The translations under genes were made by a program, and so were the position numbers. Positions 24,354-32,799 of a stretch of 41,718 nt of DNA are shown piece after piece. The stretch is taken from positions 1 through 41,718 of the forward strand of contig NZ_SMKA01000042.1 in assembly GCF_004348455.1 (NCBI RefSeq). Direction: 5' to 3'. Below the pieces are notes generated by a model. It was not told the origin of the DNA. It saw nothing but the letters and a program-made list of their open reading frames with translations, and did not search any database. This stretch comes from Kribbella albertanoniae (lineage in GTDB: Bacteria > Actinomycetota > Actinomycetes > Propionibacteriales > Kribbellaceae). Within the stretch, counting starts at the first letter, position 1. Each line of letters begins with the position of its first letter.

Positions 24354-25058
24354 TCAGAAGGACTGTGCGACGAGACCGAGCAGCCGGGCGACGTTTTCCT
24401 GGTCACGCAGGTAGAAGTGACCGCCGGAGAACGTGGTGGTGACTCCGGCCACCCGGACATGGTTGCCCCAGGCAAGCAACTCCTCCGGATCGACGGTGTC
24501 GTCGGCGGCGGCCAGCAGGTGGACGGCGCAGTCCGGCACCGGGTCCCGCTGGAAGCGGTACCCCGCGAGCATGCGGTAGTCGGAGCGCAGTTGCCCGGCC
24601 ACCATGGCCGTCAGTTCGGGATACTCGAAGACCTCTTCCGGGATCGCCCCGAAGTCGGCATTCAGGCTCCGCAGCAGCTCCTGGTCGGACAGCAGGTGTA
24701 CATCCTGATCGGCGTACGGGTAGCGATCCGGACTCGGGAACGCGGACAGCCACAGGCACACCGGCGCCGGCCGCCCCGCGGCCTGCAGGGCCCTGACCAC
24801 CTCGTAGGCCAGCAAGGCACCGAAGCTGTGCCCGAACAAGGCGTAGGGAGCCGCCACGTCGAGCTCGGCAGCGATCTGTTCGGCCAGGGCGAGGAGGTCG
24901 TCGCCGGCCGGTTCGCCGAGCCGGAGACCGCGGCCGGGGAGATGCACGGGGACGATCCCGAACCCCCGGCCCTCCGGCGCCCATCCCGAGAATTCACTGG
25001 CTGACCCACCGGCATGCGGAAAGCAATACAATTGCGGCAGCGTGCGACCAGCTTTCAC
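24354..25058 (-). CDS. Type II thioesterase
   Basis: 234 residues, the usual size for editing thioesterases of NRPS/PKS clusters, which clear mis-primed or stalled carrier proteins. LYCFPHAGGSASEFSGW opens the domain. The nucleophile elbow is FGHSFGALLAYE; AADDTVDPEE supplies the Asp; FSGGHFYLRD supplies the His. The frame is open far upstream. I chose the GTG at 25058 because AGGTGGTGAT is about 10 bases upstream and the protein then begins next to the first strand. GTGs at 25073 and 25076 are alternatives. It is the first gene of the leftward operon, with a leader of roughly 110 bases downstream of the promoter at 25178-25207. Confidence 0.88.
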   Translation of the reverse strand: MKAGRTLPQLYCFPHAGGSASEFSGWAPEGRGFGIVPVHLPGRGLRLGEPAGDDLLALAEQIAAELDVAAPYALFGHSFGALLAYEVVRALQAAGRPAPVCLWLSAFPSPDRYPYADQDVHLLSDQELLRSLNADFGAIPEEVFEYPELTAMVAGQLRSDYRMLAGYRFQRDPVPDCAVHLLAAADDTVDPEELLAWGNHVRVAGVTTTFSGGHFYLRDQENVARLLGLVAQSF

Positions 25059-25177
25059 AATGGCGCTGATCACCACCTTTTCGCCATTTCCGCCACGCCT
25101 TTCACTTTCCACTCCGGCCGTCGGCCGATTCGGCGCCGACCGCCCGATCAGCGCCGACGAAGCCCAACAGCCACGAG

Positions 25178-25207
25178 AGCCTAGGCGCAGCCCGGGCGGA
25201 AGGTCAA
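25178..25207 (-). promoter_or_regulatory. Leftward promoter of the NRPS-PKS operon
   Basis: On the minus strand, TTGACC (25207-25202), 18 bases, then TAGGCT (25183-25178). The palindrome begins 5 bases upstream of the -35 box, a position typical of an activator site, or of a repressor blocking polymerase. Confidence 0.55.
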
Positions 25208-25211
25208 CGGC

Positions 25212-25237
25212 TGGCGGGTGATGTACATCACCCGCCA
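25212..25237. promoter_or_regulatory. Perfect 26-bp palindromic operator candidate
   Basis: The left half TGGCGGGTGATGT is followed immediately by its exact reverse complement, with no spacer. It lies between two divergent promoters, 5 bases from the leftward -35 and 41 bases from the rightward -35. No T-run follows, and a terminator between divergent genes would make no sense. It is therefore best read as the binding site of a dimeric regulator controlling both operons. No regulator gene is encoded within the cluster here. Confidence 0.7.
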
Positions 25238-25278
25238 AGCGATCCGGGTCCGACTCCTTGCAGCAACGTGCAATTTGC

Positions 25279-25308
25279 TTGACGGCCATCTCAAAGATTC
25301 CCTACAGT
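25279..25308 (+). promoter_or_regulatory. Rightward promoter of the sugar/tailoring operon
   Basis: TTGACG at 25279-25284, an 18-base spacer, and TACAGT at 25303-25308. The predicted start is near 25315, giving a leader of about 70 bases to the GTG at 25388, which has AAAGAGGA upstream. Confidence 0.6.
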
Positions 25309-25387
25309 GCCGTCTCGTTGCGCCTCGGGAAACACCCATCACTTCGCGCCACAGCGCAACGGAAATCGTCGACAAAGAGGATATCAA

Positions 25388-26395
25388 GTGCAAAGAATCG
25401 CAATTGTCGGTGGCGCCGGATTCGTCGGGACAAATCTCGCCCTGGAGGCCCGCCGACGCGGCTTCGACATCGTGGTGGTGGATTCCGCCGACCGGCTGTC
25501 GAGACTGCGGCACAGCGGACTCGCCGACGTCGCCGATTGCGATCTGCTCGACCTCGCCGCACCGGGCGCGGTCCTGGAGACCAAGGCGGACGTGTACGTC
25601 CATCTGGCCGCCCTGCCGCAGGTGGACTACTCGCTGTTCTATCCGGAGTCGGCAGTGGTGAACAACATCGCCTCGCTGACGACGACACTTGCCGCCGCCC
25701 GCCAGACCGGTACGCCAGTCCTGTTCACCTCGTCGATCGAGGTGTACGGCGGCAACGACGGCGCCGTCTTCCGTGAAGACGATCCGGTGCTCGCGCTGTC
25801 GCCGTACGCGGCGTCGAAGATCGGCTGCGAACACATCGTCGATTCGTACCGGGTGAACTTCGGTCTGGTGGCCACCACGGTGCGCCTCACCAACCTCTAC
25901 GGCCCGTGGCAGGCTCCGGACAGAATCATTCCCCGGATCGTTCTGCAGACCCTGCTCGGCATCCCGTCGGAGGCGGTGACCGGAAGACTCCGCGACTTCC
26001 TGTACGTCGAGGACGCGGTGGATGCCCTGCTCGGCCTGCTGGAGGGCGGTCATTGGGGTCAGCGGCTCAACGTGGCCGCCGGCCACGGGGTGGCGCTGGA
26101 GGACGTTGCCTCCTCGATCCTGCGCACTGTCGGCGCCGGCGAACTGACCACCGTCGATGCTCCGCCACGCGACGGACGAGGACCGTCCTTGGTCGCGTCG
26201 CCAGATCGGCTCGAGGCCGTCACCGGCTGGACCCCTCGGACCGCCTGGACCGAAGGTCTGCAGCGCACGGTGGACTGGTACCGGGAGAACCAGTCGTGGT
26301 GGCAGCAGTTCGACCACATCGTCTCGGCCGACCGCAATGATCCGGCCTTCCTGGTGGACCACGCGTTGCCGTTGACGGCACAGCCGGTCCGATGA
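25388..26395 (+). CDS. NAD-dependent epimerase/dehydratase (extended SDR)
   Basis: 335 residues. Enzymes of this family epimerise, oxidise or dehydrate nucleotide-linked sugars. IAIVGGAGFVG (5-14) binds NAD. SSIEVYG at 115-121 carries the active-site Ser region. SPYAASK has Tyr140 and Lys144. RLTNLYGPWQ and RDFLYVEDAVDALL are the later family blocks. The GTG at 25388 is the first good start, with AAAGAGGA ten bases before it. The stop overlaps the next ATG as ATGA. It is the first gene of an eight-gene coupled operon and probably makes the keto group that the following aminotransferase uses. The C-terminal 30 residues, with WWQQFDHIV, are an extension I cannot assign. Confidence 0.87.
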   Translation: MQRIAIVGGAGFVGTNLALEARRRGFDIVVVDSADRLSRLRHSGLADVADCDLLDLAAPGAVLETKADVYVHLAALPQVDYSLFYPESAVVNNIASLTTTLAAARQTGTPVLFTSSIEVYGGNDGAVFREDDPVLALSPYAASKIGCEHIVDSYRVNFGLVATTVRLTNLYGPWQAPDRIIPRIVLQTLLGIPSEAVTGRLRDFLYVEDAVDALLGLLEGGHWGQRLNVAAGHGVALEDVASSILRTVGAGELTTVDAPPRDGRGPSLVASPDRLEAVTGWTPRTAWTEGLQRTVDWYRENQSWWQQFDHIVSADRNDPAFLVDHALPLTAQPVR

Positions 26396-27627
26396 CCGGA
26401 GTCCGTCCGGCCAGCTCACCGAGAACCGGTTTCGGTGAGTCGTCGGCCCGCGCTCTTCCCGTCGCACTGGTGTCCGGCCAAGGCAGCACCGTGTTCGGTG
26501 CCGACGGCCGCCGCTACCTCGATCTCTTCGCCGGGGCAGGCCGGTGCCTGCTCGGGCACGGAGACCCTTCGTTCACGGAGGCAATCGCGACACAGACGGG
26601 CCGGCTGGTGGCCAGCCGGCACAATCTGCCGAGCCGGGACGAGTACGACGCCGCGCTCGTGGAGTTGCTGCCGTCCGGACTCGACTGTTTGTCCTGGTTC
26701 TCCACCGGCAGCGAGGCAGTCGACACGGCCGTCCGGCTCGCGAAGGCCGCCACCGGTCGCAGCGATGTCGTCGTGTTCGACGGGGCGTTCCACGGACGGA
26801 CGAGTGGCGTCGTGGATCTGACCGACCCTCACTGGAACCCGACCAGCCAAGCGCATCCCGGCGTGATCAGGTGCGCCTACCCGACCGAGACGTCCACTCC
26901 GGCCGAGGTCGATCAGGCGCGGCAACAGGTCCGAACGGCGCTGACCTCCAACCCGGCACCGGCAGCGGTGCTGATCGAGCCCGCGCAGGCCACCGGCGGA
27001 AACCGGTTCGTCGCCAGGCAGTTCCTGGCCTGGTTGTCGGCGGTCTGCCGGCAGACCGGCGTCGTACTGATCCTGGACGAGGTCTTCACCGGCTTCGGCC
27101 GGACTGGCCAGCTCCTGCTCGGACAGGCCGCCGACGTCCAGCCCGGCATCGTTGTCCTCGGCAAGGGGATGGCCAACGGCGTCCCGATCGGTGCCGTGGC
27201 GGCGACCAGCGCCATCGCGGCCGCACCTCCGCTGTCACTGCCAGGTGGGATGTCGAGCACGTTCGGCGGCAATCCGCTGTCGGCAGCAGCCGCCGCGGCC
27301 ACGCTGGCCGCATTGCGACGCGACGATCTGATCCCATGGGCAGCGACCATCGGCGCCGAATGGCTCGAACTGCTCGCACAGACAGTGGGCAACCATCCAG
27401 CGGTCGCCGCAATCTCCGGCCGTGGGCTGATGATCGGTATCCAGCTCCGGCACGCGTGCTCCGCGGCCGAGGCGATCCTGCTGGACGCCGGTCTGGTCGT
27501 CGGCGTCAGCGGACGCACGCTCCGGATCAATCCTCCGTTGCGCATCGATCGGGCCGAGATCGGGACCGCGACCGACCGGCTCGGCAGCGCCCTCGACCGG
27601 ATCCTCACCACGTCGGAGACACGATGA
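26392..27627 (+). CDS. Class III PLP-dependent aminotransferase
   Basis: 411 residues, in the glutamate-1-semialdehyde aminomutase/ornithine aminotransferase group. FSTGSEAVDTAVRLA (103-117) is the phosphate loop. GAFHGRTSG (131-139) stacks on the cofactor. LILDEVFTGFGRTG has Asp229, and VVLGKGMANGVPIGA has the Schiff-base Lys258. SSTFGGNPLSAAAA completes the domain. Class III enzymes aminate terminal aldehydes or keto groups, for instance C-6' of aminoglycoside sugars, so a sugar or cyclitol amine is a fitting product beside the SDR. Both ends overlap neighbours by ATGA. Confidence 0.9.
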   Translation: MTGVRPASSPRTGFGESSARALPVALVSGQGSTVFGADGRRYLDLFAGAGRCLLGHGDPSFTEAIATQTGRLVASRHNLPSRDEYDAALVELLPSGLDCLSWFSTGSEAVDTAVRLAKAATGRSDVVVFDGAFHGRTSGVVDLTDPHWNPTSQAHPGVIRCAYPTETSTPAEVDQARQQVRTALTSNPAPAAVLIEPAQATGGNRFVARQFLAWLSAVCRQTGVVLILDEVFTGFGRTGQLLLGQAADVQPGIVVLGKGMANGVPIGAVAATSAIAAAPPLSLPGGMSSTFGGNPLSAAAAAATLAALRRDDLIPWAATIGAEWLELLAQTVGNHPAVAAISGRGLMIGIQLRHACSAAEAILLDAGLVVGVSGRTLRINPPLRIDRAEIGTATDRLGSALDRILTTSETR

Positions 27628-28385
27628 GCCTGAGCCTGCAGATCCTGGGCGCCAGCTGCGCTGTTCCCAACCCTGGCGCGGCCACCTCCTGCTACCTGCT
27701 GCGGACGGCGACGACGACGGTCCTGCTCGAATGCGGGCACGGCGCGATCGGGAAGCTGGCCGGACAGGCCGACCCGGGTGACCTCGATGCGGTGGTGATC
27801 ACGCACATGCACCCCGATCACTGCATGGATCTTGTTGCTCTGCGCAACTACTGGTTCGTGCACCGGTCCGACCGGCTGCCCCTGCACCTGCCGTCGAACG
27901 GCCCGTCGGTACTGCGCGGAATCGCGGTCGCGCTCGAACTGCCGGCGGACTACTTCGACCGGGTTTTCGACATCCGGAGCTACGGCCCGGAGCAACCGTT
28001 GACGATCGGGCAGCTGCGCTTCGAGAGCCTGCGCACCAGGCACAACACGGTCGCCAACGCCGTCCGGGTCTCCGATCCGGACGGCCGCAACCTGGTCTTC
28101 AGCAGTGACACCGGGTGGTTCGCCGAGTTCGAGGACTTCGCGCGCGGTACCGACCTGCTGCTCCTCGAGCTCACCGACGCCCGGACACCCGACGGCCCGG
28201 ACCGCTGGCACCTGTGTCCGCGCGACGGCGCGCGGATCATCAACGCTGCCCAGCCGTCGGAGGTCCTGCTCACCCACTACTTCGCGGCTTCCGCCGCGCA
28301 GATCCTGCAAGACGTCTCCGAGGCCTGCCCCGGAGTAGGGGTCGAGCTGGCTGTCGAGGGGGAGAGCCACCATGTCGGCCACTGA
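27624..28385 (+). CDS. Metallo-beta-lactamase-fold hydrolase
   Basis: 253 residues of the RNase Z/phosphodiesterase-like branch. The zinc motif ITHMHPDHCMD has His61, His63, Asp65 and His66. Other ligands are provided by RHNTVANAV, FSSDTGW and LLTHYFA. There is no signal peptide, so it is cytoplasmic. In this branch substrates include phosphodiesters, lactones and thioesters. In the operon it may hydrolyse a sugar or cyclitol intermediate or a thioester. The ATG at 27624 overlaps the aminotransferase stop (ATGA) and its own end overlaps the ROK gene by 14 bases. Confidence 0.85.
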   Translation: MSLSLQILGASCAVPNPGAATSCYLLRTATTTVLLECGHGAIGKLAGQADPGDLDAVVITHMHPDHCMDLVALRNYWFVHRSDRLPLHLPSNGPSVLRGIAVALELPADYFDRVFDIRSYGPEQPLTIGQLRFESLRTRHNTVANAVRVSDPDGRNLVFSSDTGWFAEFEDFARGTDLLLLELTDARTPDGPDRWHLCPRDGARIINAAQPSEVLLTHYFAASAAQILQDVSEACPGVGVELAVEGESHHVGH

Positions 28386-29256
28386 TCCGGCAACGATCGG
28401 CATCGATGTCGGCGGTACCAGCGTCCGGGCCGCCCTCGTCGACGCCGGTGGGCGCCTTCGAGGCCCGCTCACCGATGTCCCCCGGGCCGGTGATCTGATC
28501 GGCCAGCTTCGGACGATCCGCGCCGAGCTCGACGGGAGCACCGGGTCCGTGGCGGGCATCGCCGTACCGGGGTCGATCGACCCGCGCAGCGGGCGGATCG
28601 GCTCGGCTCCGACCGCGCCGGCCCTGGTCGGACTCGGCGAGGACGACCTCGACTCCAGCCACCTGTGCAACGACGCGAACGCGGCACTCCTGGCCGAATG
28701 GCGCCACGGAGCCGCGGCAGGCGTCCAGAACGTCATCGGTCTCTTCTCCGGGACCGGAGTCGGCGGCGGCGTGATCGTCGACGGCTCCCTGCTGGTCGGA
28801 GCTCGTGGCCTCGGCGGCGAGCTTGGTCACCTGGTCCTCGATCCGGCCGGCCCGGTCTGCGGCTGCGGCGGGAACGGCTGCCTGGAACAGTTCGCCTCGG
28901 GAACCGCGATCGCCCGGTGGTACGCCGAACGGACCGGCAACCAACGGTCTACCGCCGAGGTGGCACGGGCTGCCCGGGCCGGTGACGCAGCGGCCGCGCA
29001 GGCGTTCGCCGTGGCCGGAGGATGGCTCGGCGTCGGAGCTGCCGGTCTGGCCAACATCTTCAACCCGGAGATGATCGTCGTCGGCGGTGGTGTCGCCGCC
29101 GCCTGGGACCTGGTCGAGGCCGCCTTCGGCCAAGCAGTGCGGGTCCACACCATGCCGATGATCCGGGACGGCCTGCAGGTCCGGGTCGGCGAACTCGGCC
29201 GAGCCGCCGGAGTGATCGGTGCCGCGGCCGCAGCACGCCACGGGACCACGCCATGA
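28372..29256 (+). CDS. ROK-family sugar kinase
   Basis: 294 residues. ROK kinases phosphorylate hexoses and amino sugars. IGIDVGGTSVRAALVD (9-24) is the ATP phosphate loop. AGIAVPGSID and HLCNDANAALLAEW carry the sugar-binding Asn and the catalytic Asp. GLFSGTGVGGGVIVDG follows, and the zinc site CGCGGNGCLEQ is intact. There is no N-terminal DNA-binding domain, so this is a kinase and not a ROK repressor. RifN, the kanosamine kinase of rifamycin clusters, is of this family, which fits an amino-sugar intermediate here. It starts inside the 3' end of the preceding gene and ends in an ATGA overlap. Confidence 0.88.
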   Translation: MSATDPATIGIDVGGTSVRAALVDAGGRLRGPLTDVPRAGDLIGQLRTIRAELDGSTGSVAGIAVPGSIDPRSGRIGSAPTAPALVGLGEDDLDSSHLCNDANAALLAEWRHGAAAGVQNVIGLFSGTGVGGGVIVDGSLLVGARGLGGELGHLVLDPAGPVCGCGGNGCLEQFASGTAIARWYAERTGNQRSTAEVARAARAGDAAAAQAFAVAGGWLGVGAAGLANIFNPEMIVVGGGVAAAWDLVEAAFGQAVRVHTMPMIRDGLQVRVGELGRAAGVIGAAAAARHGTTP

Positions 29257-29777
29257 CCGACGTCCTGCCGCTGTCCCGGGAGACCGCACGCACGGCCTTC
29301 GCTTCGCTGGCGACGGCGGTTGCCGTCGTGACCACCGTCGATCGCAACGGCCCGCAAGGCATGACCGTCAGCTCGCTGTGCACCTTGTCTCTCGATCCGC
29401 CAAGGCTTCTGCTGGCCTGCTCCTGTGCCTCCCGAACGCTCGCCGCGATCCTAGACAACGGCCGGTACGCCGTGAACGTGCTCACGTCCGGGCAGGCAGA
29501 GCTGGCGTCCCGGTTCGCTGCTCCTTTCGACCTCCCCAAGTTCGACTCCGTCGCCTGGTCCGCCCATGCCGGCCTTCCGGTCCTGGATGGGTGCGCCGTG
29601 GTCTACGGCGCGACGATCGACGAGGCCGTCACGACCGGCGACCACTCCGTCCTGATCGGCTCGGTGGACTGGCACCTGTCCGGACCGGGCGATCCGTTGC
29701 TCAGGTACCGGCACACCTACCGCAACCTGCCGGCCGCCGAACCGCCGGCCACCGAACCCCGAAGGAGTCATCCGTGA
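29253..29777 (+). CDS. Flavin reductase (FMN-binding split barrel)
   Basis: 174 residues of the DIM6/HpaC type: TAFASLATAVAVVTT, then GMTVSSLCTLSLDPPRLLLACS, YAVNVLT, then LASRFA, and the terminal 'RYRHTYRNL'. These enzymes use NAD(P)H to make reduced flavin for a partner monooxygenase. The next gene, coupled to it by overlap, encodes an acyl-CoA-dehydrogenase-fold flavoprotein, the usual partner in two-component systems. The last 15 residues are Pro-rich and contain the ribosome site (GAAGGAG) of that partner gene. Confidence 0.9.
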   Translation: MTDVLPLSRETARTAFASLATAVAVVTTVDRNGPQGMTVSSLCTLSLDPPRLLLACSCASRTLAAILDNGRYAVNVLTSGQAELASRFAAPFDLPKFDSVAWSAHAGLPVLDGCAVVYGATIDEAVTTGDHSVLIGSVDWHLSGPGDPLLRYRHTYRNLPAAEPPATEPRRSHP

Positions 29778-30961
29778 TGACCGGACCGTCCGACCGCTCC
29801 GAACGAGCGCACACCCTCGATCTCCTGATCCAGGACGTGATCGCTCCGGCCGCGACCGATGTCGATGCCCAGGGCACCTTTCCCACCAAGAGCATCCTGG
29901 CCTTGAAGGAGGCCGGTTTCCTCGGCCTGACAGTTCCGCGGGCGCATGGTGGCTACGAGGCCTCGGCCGCCGAGGTGGCCGAGGTCGTCACCCGGATCGG
30001 CACCGCCTGCGCCTCGACGGCGATGGTCTACGTGATGCACCTGACGGCACTGAACTCCTTCCTGGCCCTGCCCGACGAGGCCGGGCGTGCCGCCTATCTC
30101 GACCAGATCATGACCGCGGGCTGGCTGGTCACCGAGGCCATCAGTGAGCCCGGTTCGGGATCGCAGTGGTGGTCGGTCGAGAGCACCGCAGAGGAGACGG
30201 CGAATGGCTATCGCATCGTCGCCGACAAGAGCTTCTCGACCTCGGCCGGACATGCCGACCTGTACGTCGTCTCGACCAGGACCCCGGGCGGTACCAGCGA
30301 CCGCGACCACGCGGTCTTCGCCGTCCGGGCCGACCAGGGCGACATCAAGCACGGGACCTGGCGCGGCCTCGGCCTGGCCGGCAACAGCAGCACCTGGATC
30401 ACCTTTCGTTCCGACGTCGACAAGTCGGCGTTGCTGTACTCGGGAGCCGGTGGCGCCGGCCTGCGTCAGTACAACGAGATCAACCAGCCGATCTACCACC
30501 TCGGCATCTCGGCCGCCTACCTCGGAATCGCCACCGCTGCCTACGAGGCGGCGCTGGGCAGGATCAGGTCCCGGCGCTACAGCGGGAACCCGAGCGGTCA
30601 CGGTTCACAGCTCAGCCAGTACCCGATCGCCCGTCGGCACGTCGGCGAGATGGCGATCCGGATCGCTGCGCTGCGCTCACTGGTGGCCGACCTTGCGCGT
30701 CAGATCGACGACGGCAACACCCTGGACGAGCTCGCCGTCCTGATGACCGCCTGTAAGGTGGTGGGCGCCGAGACGGCTCCTGCCGTCGCGCACGAAGCCA
30801 TGCTGGCCAGTGGCGGTGTCGCCTACGCCCGCGGACCGCTGCCGATCGAGCGGCACCTTCGGGACGCGCTCGCCGGTTCGCTGATGGGACCGAACGACGA
30901 CTTCTGCAAGGAACTGGTCGGCCGGCTGGAGATCGACTCGGCTTCCTACCATGATCTCTGA
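29777..30961 (+). CDS. Acyl-CoA-dehydrogenase-fold flavoprotein, probable two-component monooxygenase
   Basis: 394 residues. Helical N-terminal domain with GFLGLTVPRAHGGYEAS; the beta domain begins VTEAISEPGSGSQW and includes FSTSAGHADLYVVSTR; the C-terminal helical domain has YLGIATAAYEAAL and the closing IERHLRDALAGSLMGPNDDF. Two activities share this fold: dehydrogenation of thioesters, or N- or C-hydroxylation with reduced flavin supplied by a reductase (DszC, nitrososynthase types). The adjacent flavin reductase favours the second. I chose the ATG at 29777 (GAAGGAG nine bases before); a GTG at 29774 would also work. Possible substrates are the amino sugar or the carrier-bound chain. Confidence 0.83.
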   Translation: MTGPSDRSERAHTLDLLIQDVIAPAATDVDAQGTFPTKSILALKEAGFLGLTVPRAHGGYEASAAEVAEVVTRIGTACASTAMVYVMHLTALNSFLALPDEAGRAAYLDQIMTAGWLVTEAISEPGSGSQWWSVESTAEETANGYRIVADKSFSTSAGHADLYVVSTRTPGGTSDRDHAVFAVRADQGDIKHGTWRGLGLAGNSSTWITFRSDVDKSALLYSGAGGAGLRQYNEINQPIYHLGISAAYLGIATAAYEAALGRIRSRRYSGNPSGHGSQLSQYPIARRHVGEMAIRIAALRSLVADLARQIDDGNTLDELAVLMTACKVVGAETAPAVAHEAMLASGGVAYARGPLPIERHLRDALAGSLMGPNDDFCKELVGRLEIDSASYHDL

Positions 30962-31766
30962 GCGGGTTCGGATCGCTCGGACGATCGCCACGGCGGCGGC
31001 CGGGACCGCGGCGTCGTGGCAACACCGCGCCGGGCTGAAGTCCCGGTCGAAGGCCGACGGCTCAGTCGTCACCGACGCCGACCTCGCGACCGAGGAGCAC
31101 GTGCGTAAACTCCTGGCCGAATACTGCCCGGGTGAGCACGTCGTCGGTGAGGAGTTTGGCGGCCGCTCCCAGGACTCGGCCGACTGCTGGATCGTCGATC
31201 CGATCGACGGGACCGAGAACTTCCGTCGTGGCTCGCCGTTCTGGGGCGTCCTGCTGGCTTGGCAGTCCACCGGCGCCGTCGCGGCGGCCGCAGTGGTCGC
31301 ACCTGCCATGGGCCGCAACTGGTGGGCAGGCCGCGGCGAGGGCGCTTTCACCGACGGCGATCGCCGGCTCGAGGTGTCGACAATCGCCGAGCTGAACGAG
31401 TCCGCTTTCTGTTTCGGCGGGGCCCATGAATACGGGCATGTCGAAGTGCAGCGCCTGGCCGCGTTCGCCGCCGGGTGCCGTACGGCGTGGGGCATCGGCA
31501 ACTTCGCCGGTCATCTGCAGGTTGCCGAGGGGATCTCCGATGGCGCCCTGTCGGTCGATGCCTCGATCTGGGACCTCGCGGCGCCGGCACTCATCGTCGC
31601 CGAAGCCGGTGGTCGCTGGAGCGATGTGGCAGGCAAATCTGATCTGCACACCGGATCACTGCTGTCGGCCAATCCGTCCATCCATCCTGCGCTACTGGCC
31701 GGCATCGGTACGGCGCTCCGCCCCACGACCGAGGAGGCGGCCCGATGCGGCCTGTCCGAGGACTGA
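30951..31766 (+). CDS. Inositol-monophosphatase-family phosphatase
   Basis: 271 residues. The metal-binding motifs are complete: VVGEE with Glu67, WIVDPIDGTENF with Asp83, Asp86 and the GT loop, and SIWDLAAPALIVAEAGG near the C-terminus. The family dephosphorylates inositol phosphate, histidinol phosphate, 3'-phosphoadenosine phosphates and sugar phosphates. Next to a ROK kinase and a nucleotidyltransferase, removal of a phosphate from a sugar or cyclitol intermediate is the likely role. The start overlaps the previous gene by 11 bases, and the end overlaps the next by 22. Confidence 0.87.
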   Translation: MISERVRIARTIATAAAGTAASWQHRAGLKSRSKADGSVVTDADLATEEHVRKLLAEYCPGEHVVGEEFGGRSQDSADCWIVDPIDGTENFRRGSPFWGVLLAWQSTGAVAAAAVVAPAMGRNWWAGRGEGAFTDGDRRLEVSTIAELNESAFCFGGAHEYGHVEVQRLAAFAAGCRTAWGIGNFAGHLQVAEGISDGALSVDASIWDLAAPALIVAEAGGRWSDVAGKSDLHTGSLLSANPSIHPALLAGIGTALRPTTEEAARCGLSED

Positions 31767-32779
31767 TCCTGGCGGCCGGCCTCGGGACCCGGCTCGCCCC
31801 CCTGACCACCGGTCTCCCGAAACCTTTGTTCCCGGTGCTGAATTACCCGATCATCGTTCATGTCATCGAGCGGATGCGGGCCCACGGAATTGTTGATCTG
31901 GCCATCAACATTCATCACCTCGGAGCGGAGATCGAGGAGTATCTGGGCTCCGGCGAACGACTCGGTGTGAATATCACGTGGTTCCGGGAGAAAGAGCTCC
32001 TGGGGACCGGGGGAATTCTGCGCAGGTCGGCAGAGTTCTGGCAGGATTCGACGCTGGTGGTCACCGCGGGCGACATGCTGTCGACGCTGGATCTCACCGA
32101 CCTGGTCGCGTTCCATCGACGGCACGACGGTCTCGCTACGGTCGGCACCTTCCTGCACGGCTGGCCACTGGAGGAGTTCGGCGGCGATGTCGCCGTACCG
32201 CGTCCGGGGAGCACCGTCGTGTCCGAATACCAGCCGAAACCCGGGCGCGAGGCGCGGAGCCGGCATGCGGCCACCGGTGTCTGGGCCTTCGAGCCAGGAG
32301 TGGTCACGCATCTTCCGCAGGCCACGGTGTTCGATCTGAACAAGGATTTCCTGCCCCCGTTCGCGGCCACCGGGCTCCTGCACGCCTACACCGCCGACCA
32401 CGAGTTCGACGACTTCGGTCAGGCCGAAGGGTACGTCGACGGCACGGCACTGGCACTCGAGGGCAAGCTCGGTGTCCGGCCGCGGGAGCCCGAAGTGGCT
32501 CCCGGTCTCTTCATATCTCCGACAGCCGTGATAGGCGCGGGGGTGACTCTGGAGGCGCCTGTCGTGATCGGGCCGGCGACCGTGGTCGAGGACGGGTCCC
32601 GGATCGAGGGCCCGACCGTGATCGGCGGCGGCTGTGTCGTCGAAGCCGGCGCGATCATCAGCAACTCGGTACTGCTACCCGGCGTCCGGGTCGCGCGCGG
32701 GCAACTGGTCGCCCGCGCACTGCTCGGCGATTCGTTTCGGACCGTCCCCGCGATCAGGGAACACCACCTGCCGTGCTGA
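31745..32779 (+). CDS. Sugar-phosphate nucleotidyltransferase
   Basis: 344 residues. GLILAAGLGTRLAPLTTGLPKPLFPV (6-31) is the nucleotide-binding signature with Arg16 and Lys26. LLGTGGILRRS and VVTAGDMLS supply the sugar and metal sites. From about residue 255 there are left-handed beta-helix hexads (PTAVIGAGVTLEAPVVIGPATVV and onward), as in GDP-mannose and ADP-glucose pyrophosphorylases. The metal Asp is in GDM where classical enzymes have GD. It probably makes an NDP-sugar or NDP-cyclitol used by the cluster; the base is not predictable. It ends 20 bases before the convergent Nudix gene. Confidence 0.87.
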   Translation: MRPVRGLILAAGLGTRLAPLTTGLPKPLFPVLNYPIIVHVIERMRAHGIVDLAINIHHLGAEIEEYLGSGERLGVNITWFREKELLGTGGILRRSAEFWQDSTLVVTAGDMLSTLDLTDLVAFHRRHDGLATVGTFLHGWPLEEFGGDVAVPRPGSTVVSEYQPKPGREARSRHAATGVWAFEPGVVTHLPQATVFDLNKDFLPPFAATGLLHAYTADHEFDDFGQAEGYVDGTALALEGKLGVRPREPEVAPGLFISPTAVIGAGVTLEAPVVIGPATVVEDGSRIEGPTVIGGGCVVEAGAIISNSVLLPGVRVARGQLVARALLGDSFRTVPAIREHHLPC

Positions 32780-32799
32780 ACCGGCCACGGCGGGGGCGG

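Larger units (their letters stand above)
25059..25387. other. Divergent intergenic region of the biosynthetic cluster
   Basis: A 329-base gap without a gene between the two operons. It holds a leftward promoter, a perfect palindrome and a rightward promoter, listed separately. The right part (25240-25387) is noticeably richer in A and T than its surroundings. Confidence 0.8.

Noticed and set aside
25212..25237. The palindrome as a terminator
   Set aside because: It lies between divergent genes upstream of both, and no T-run follows on either strand.
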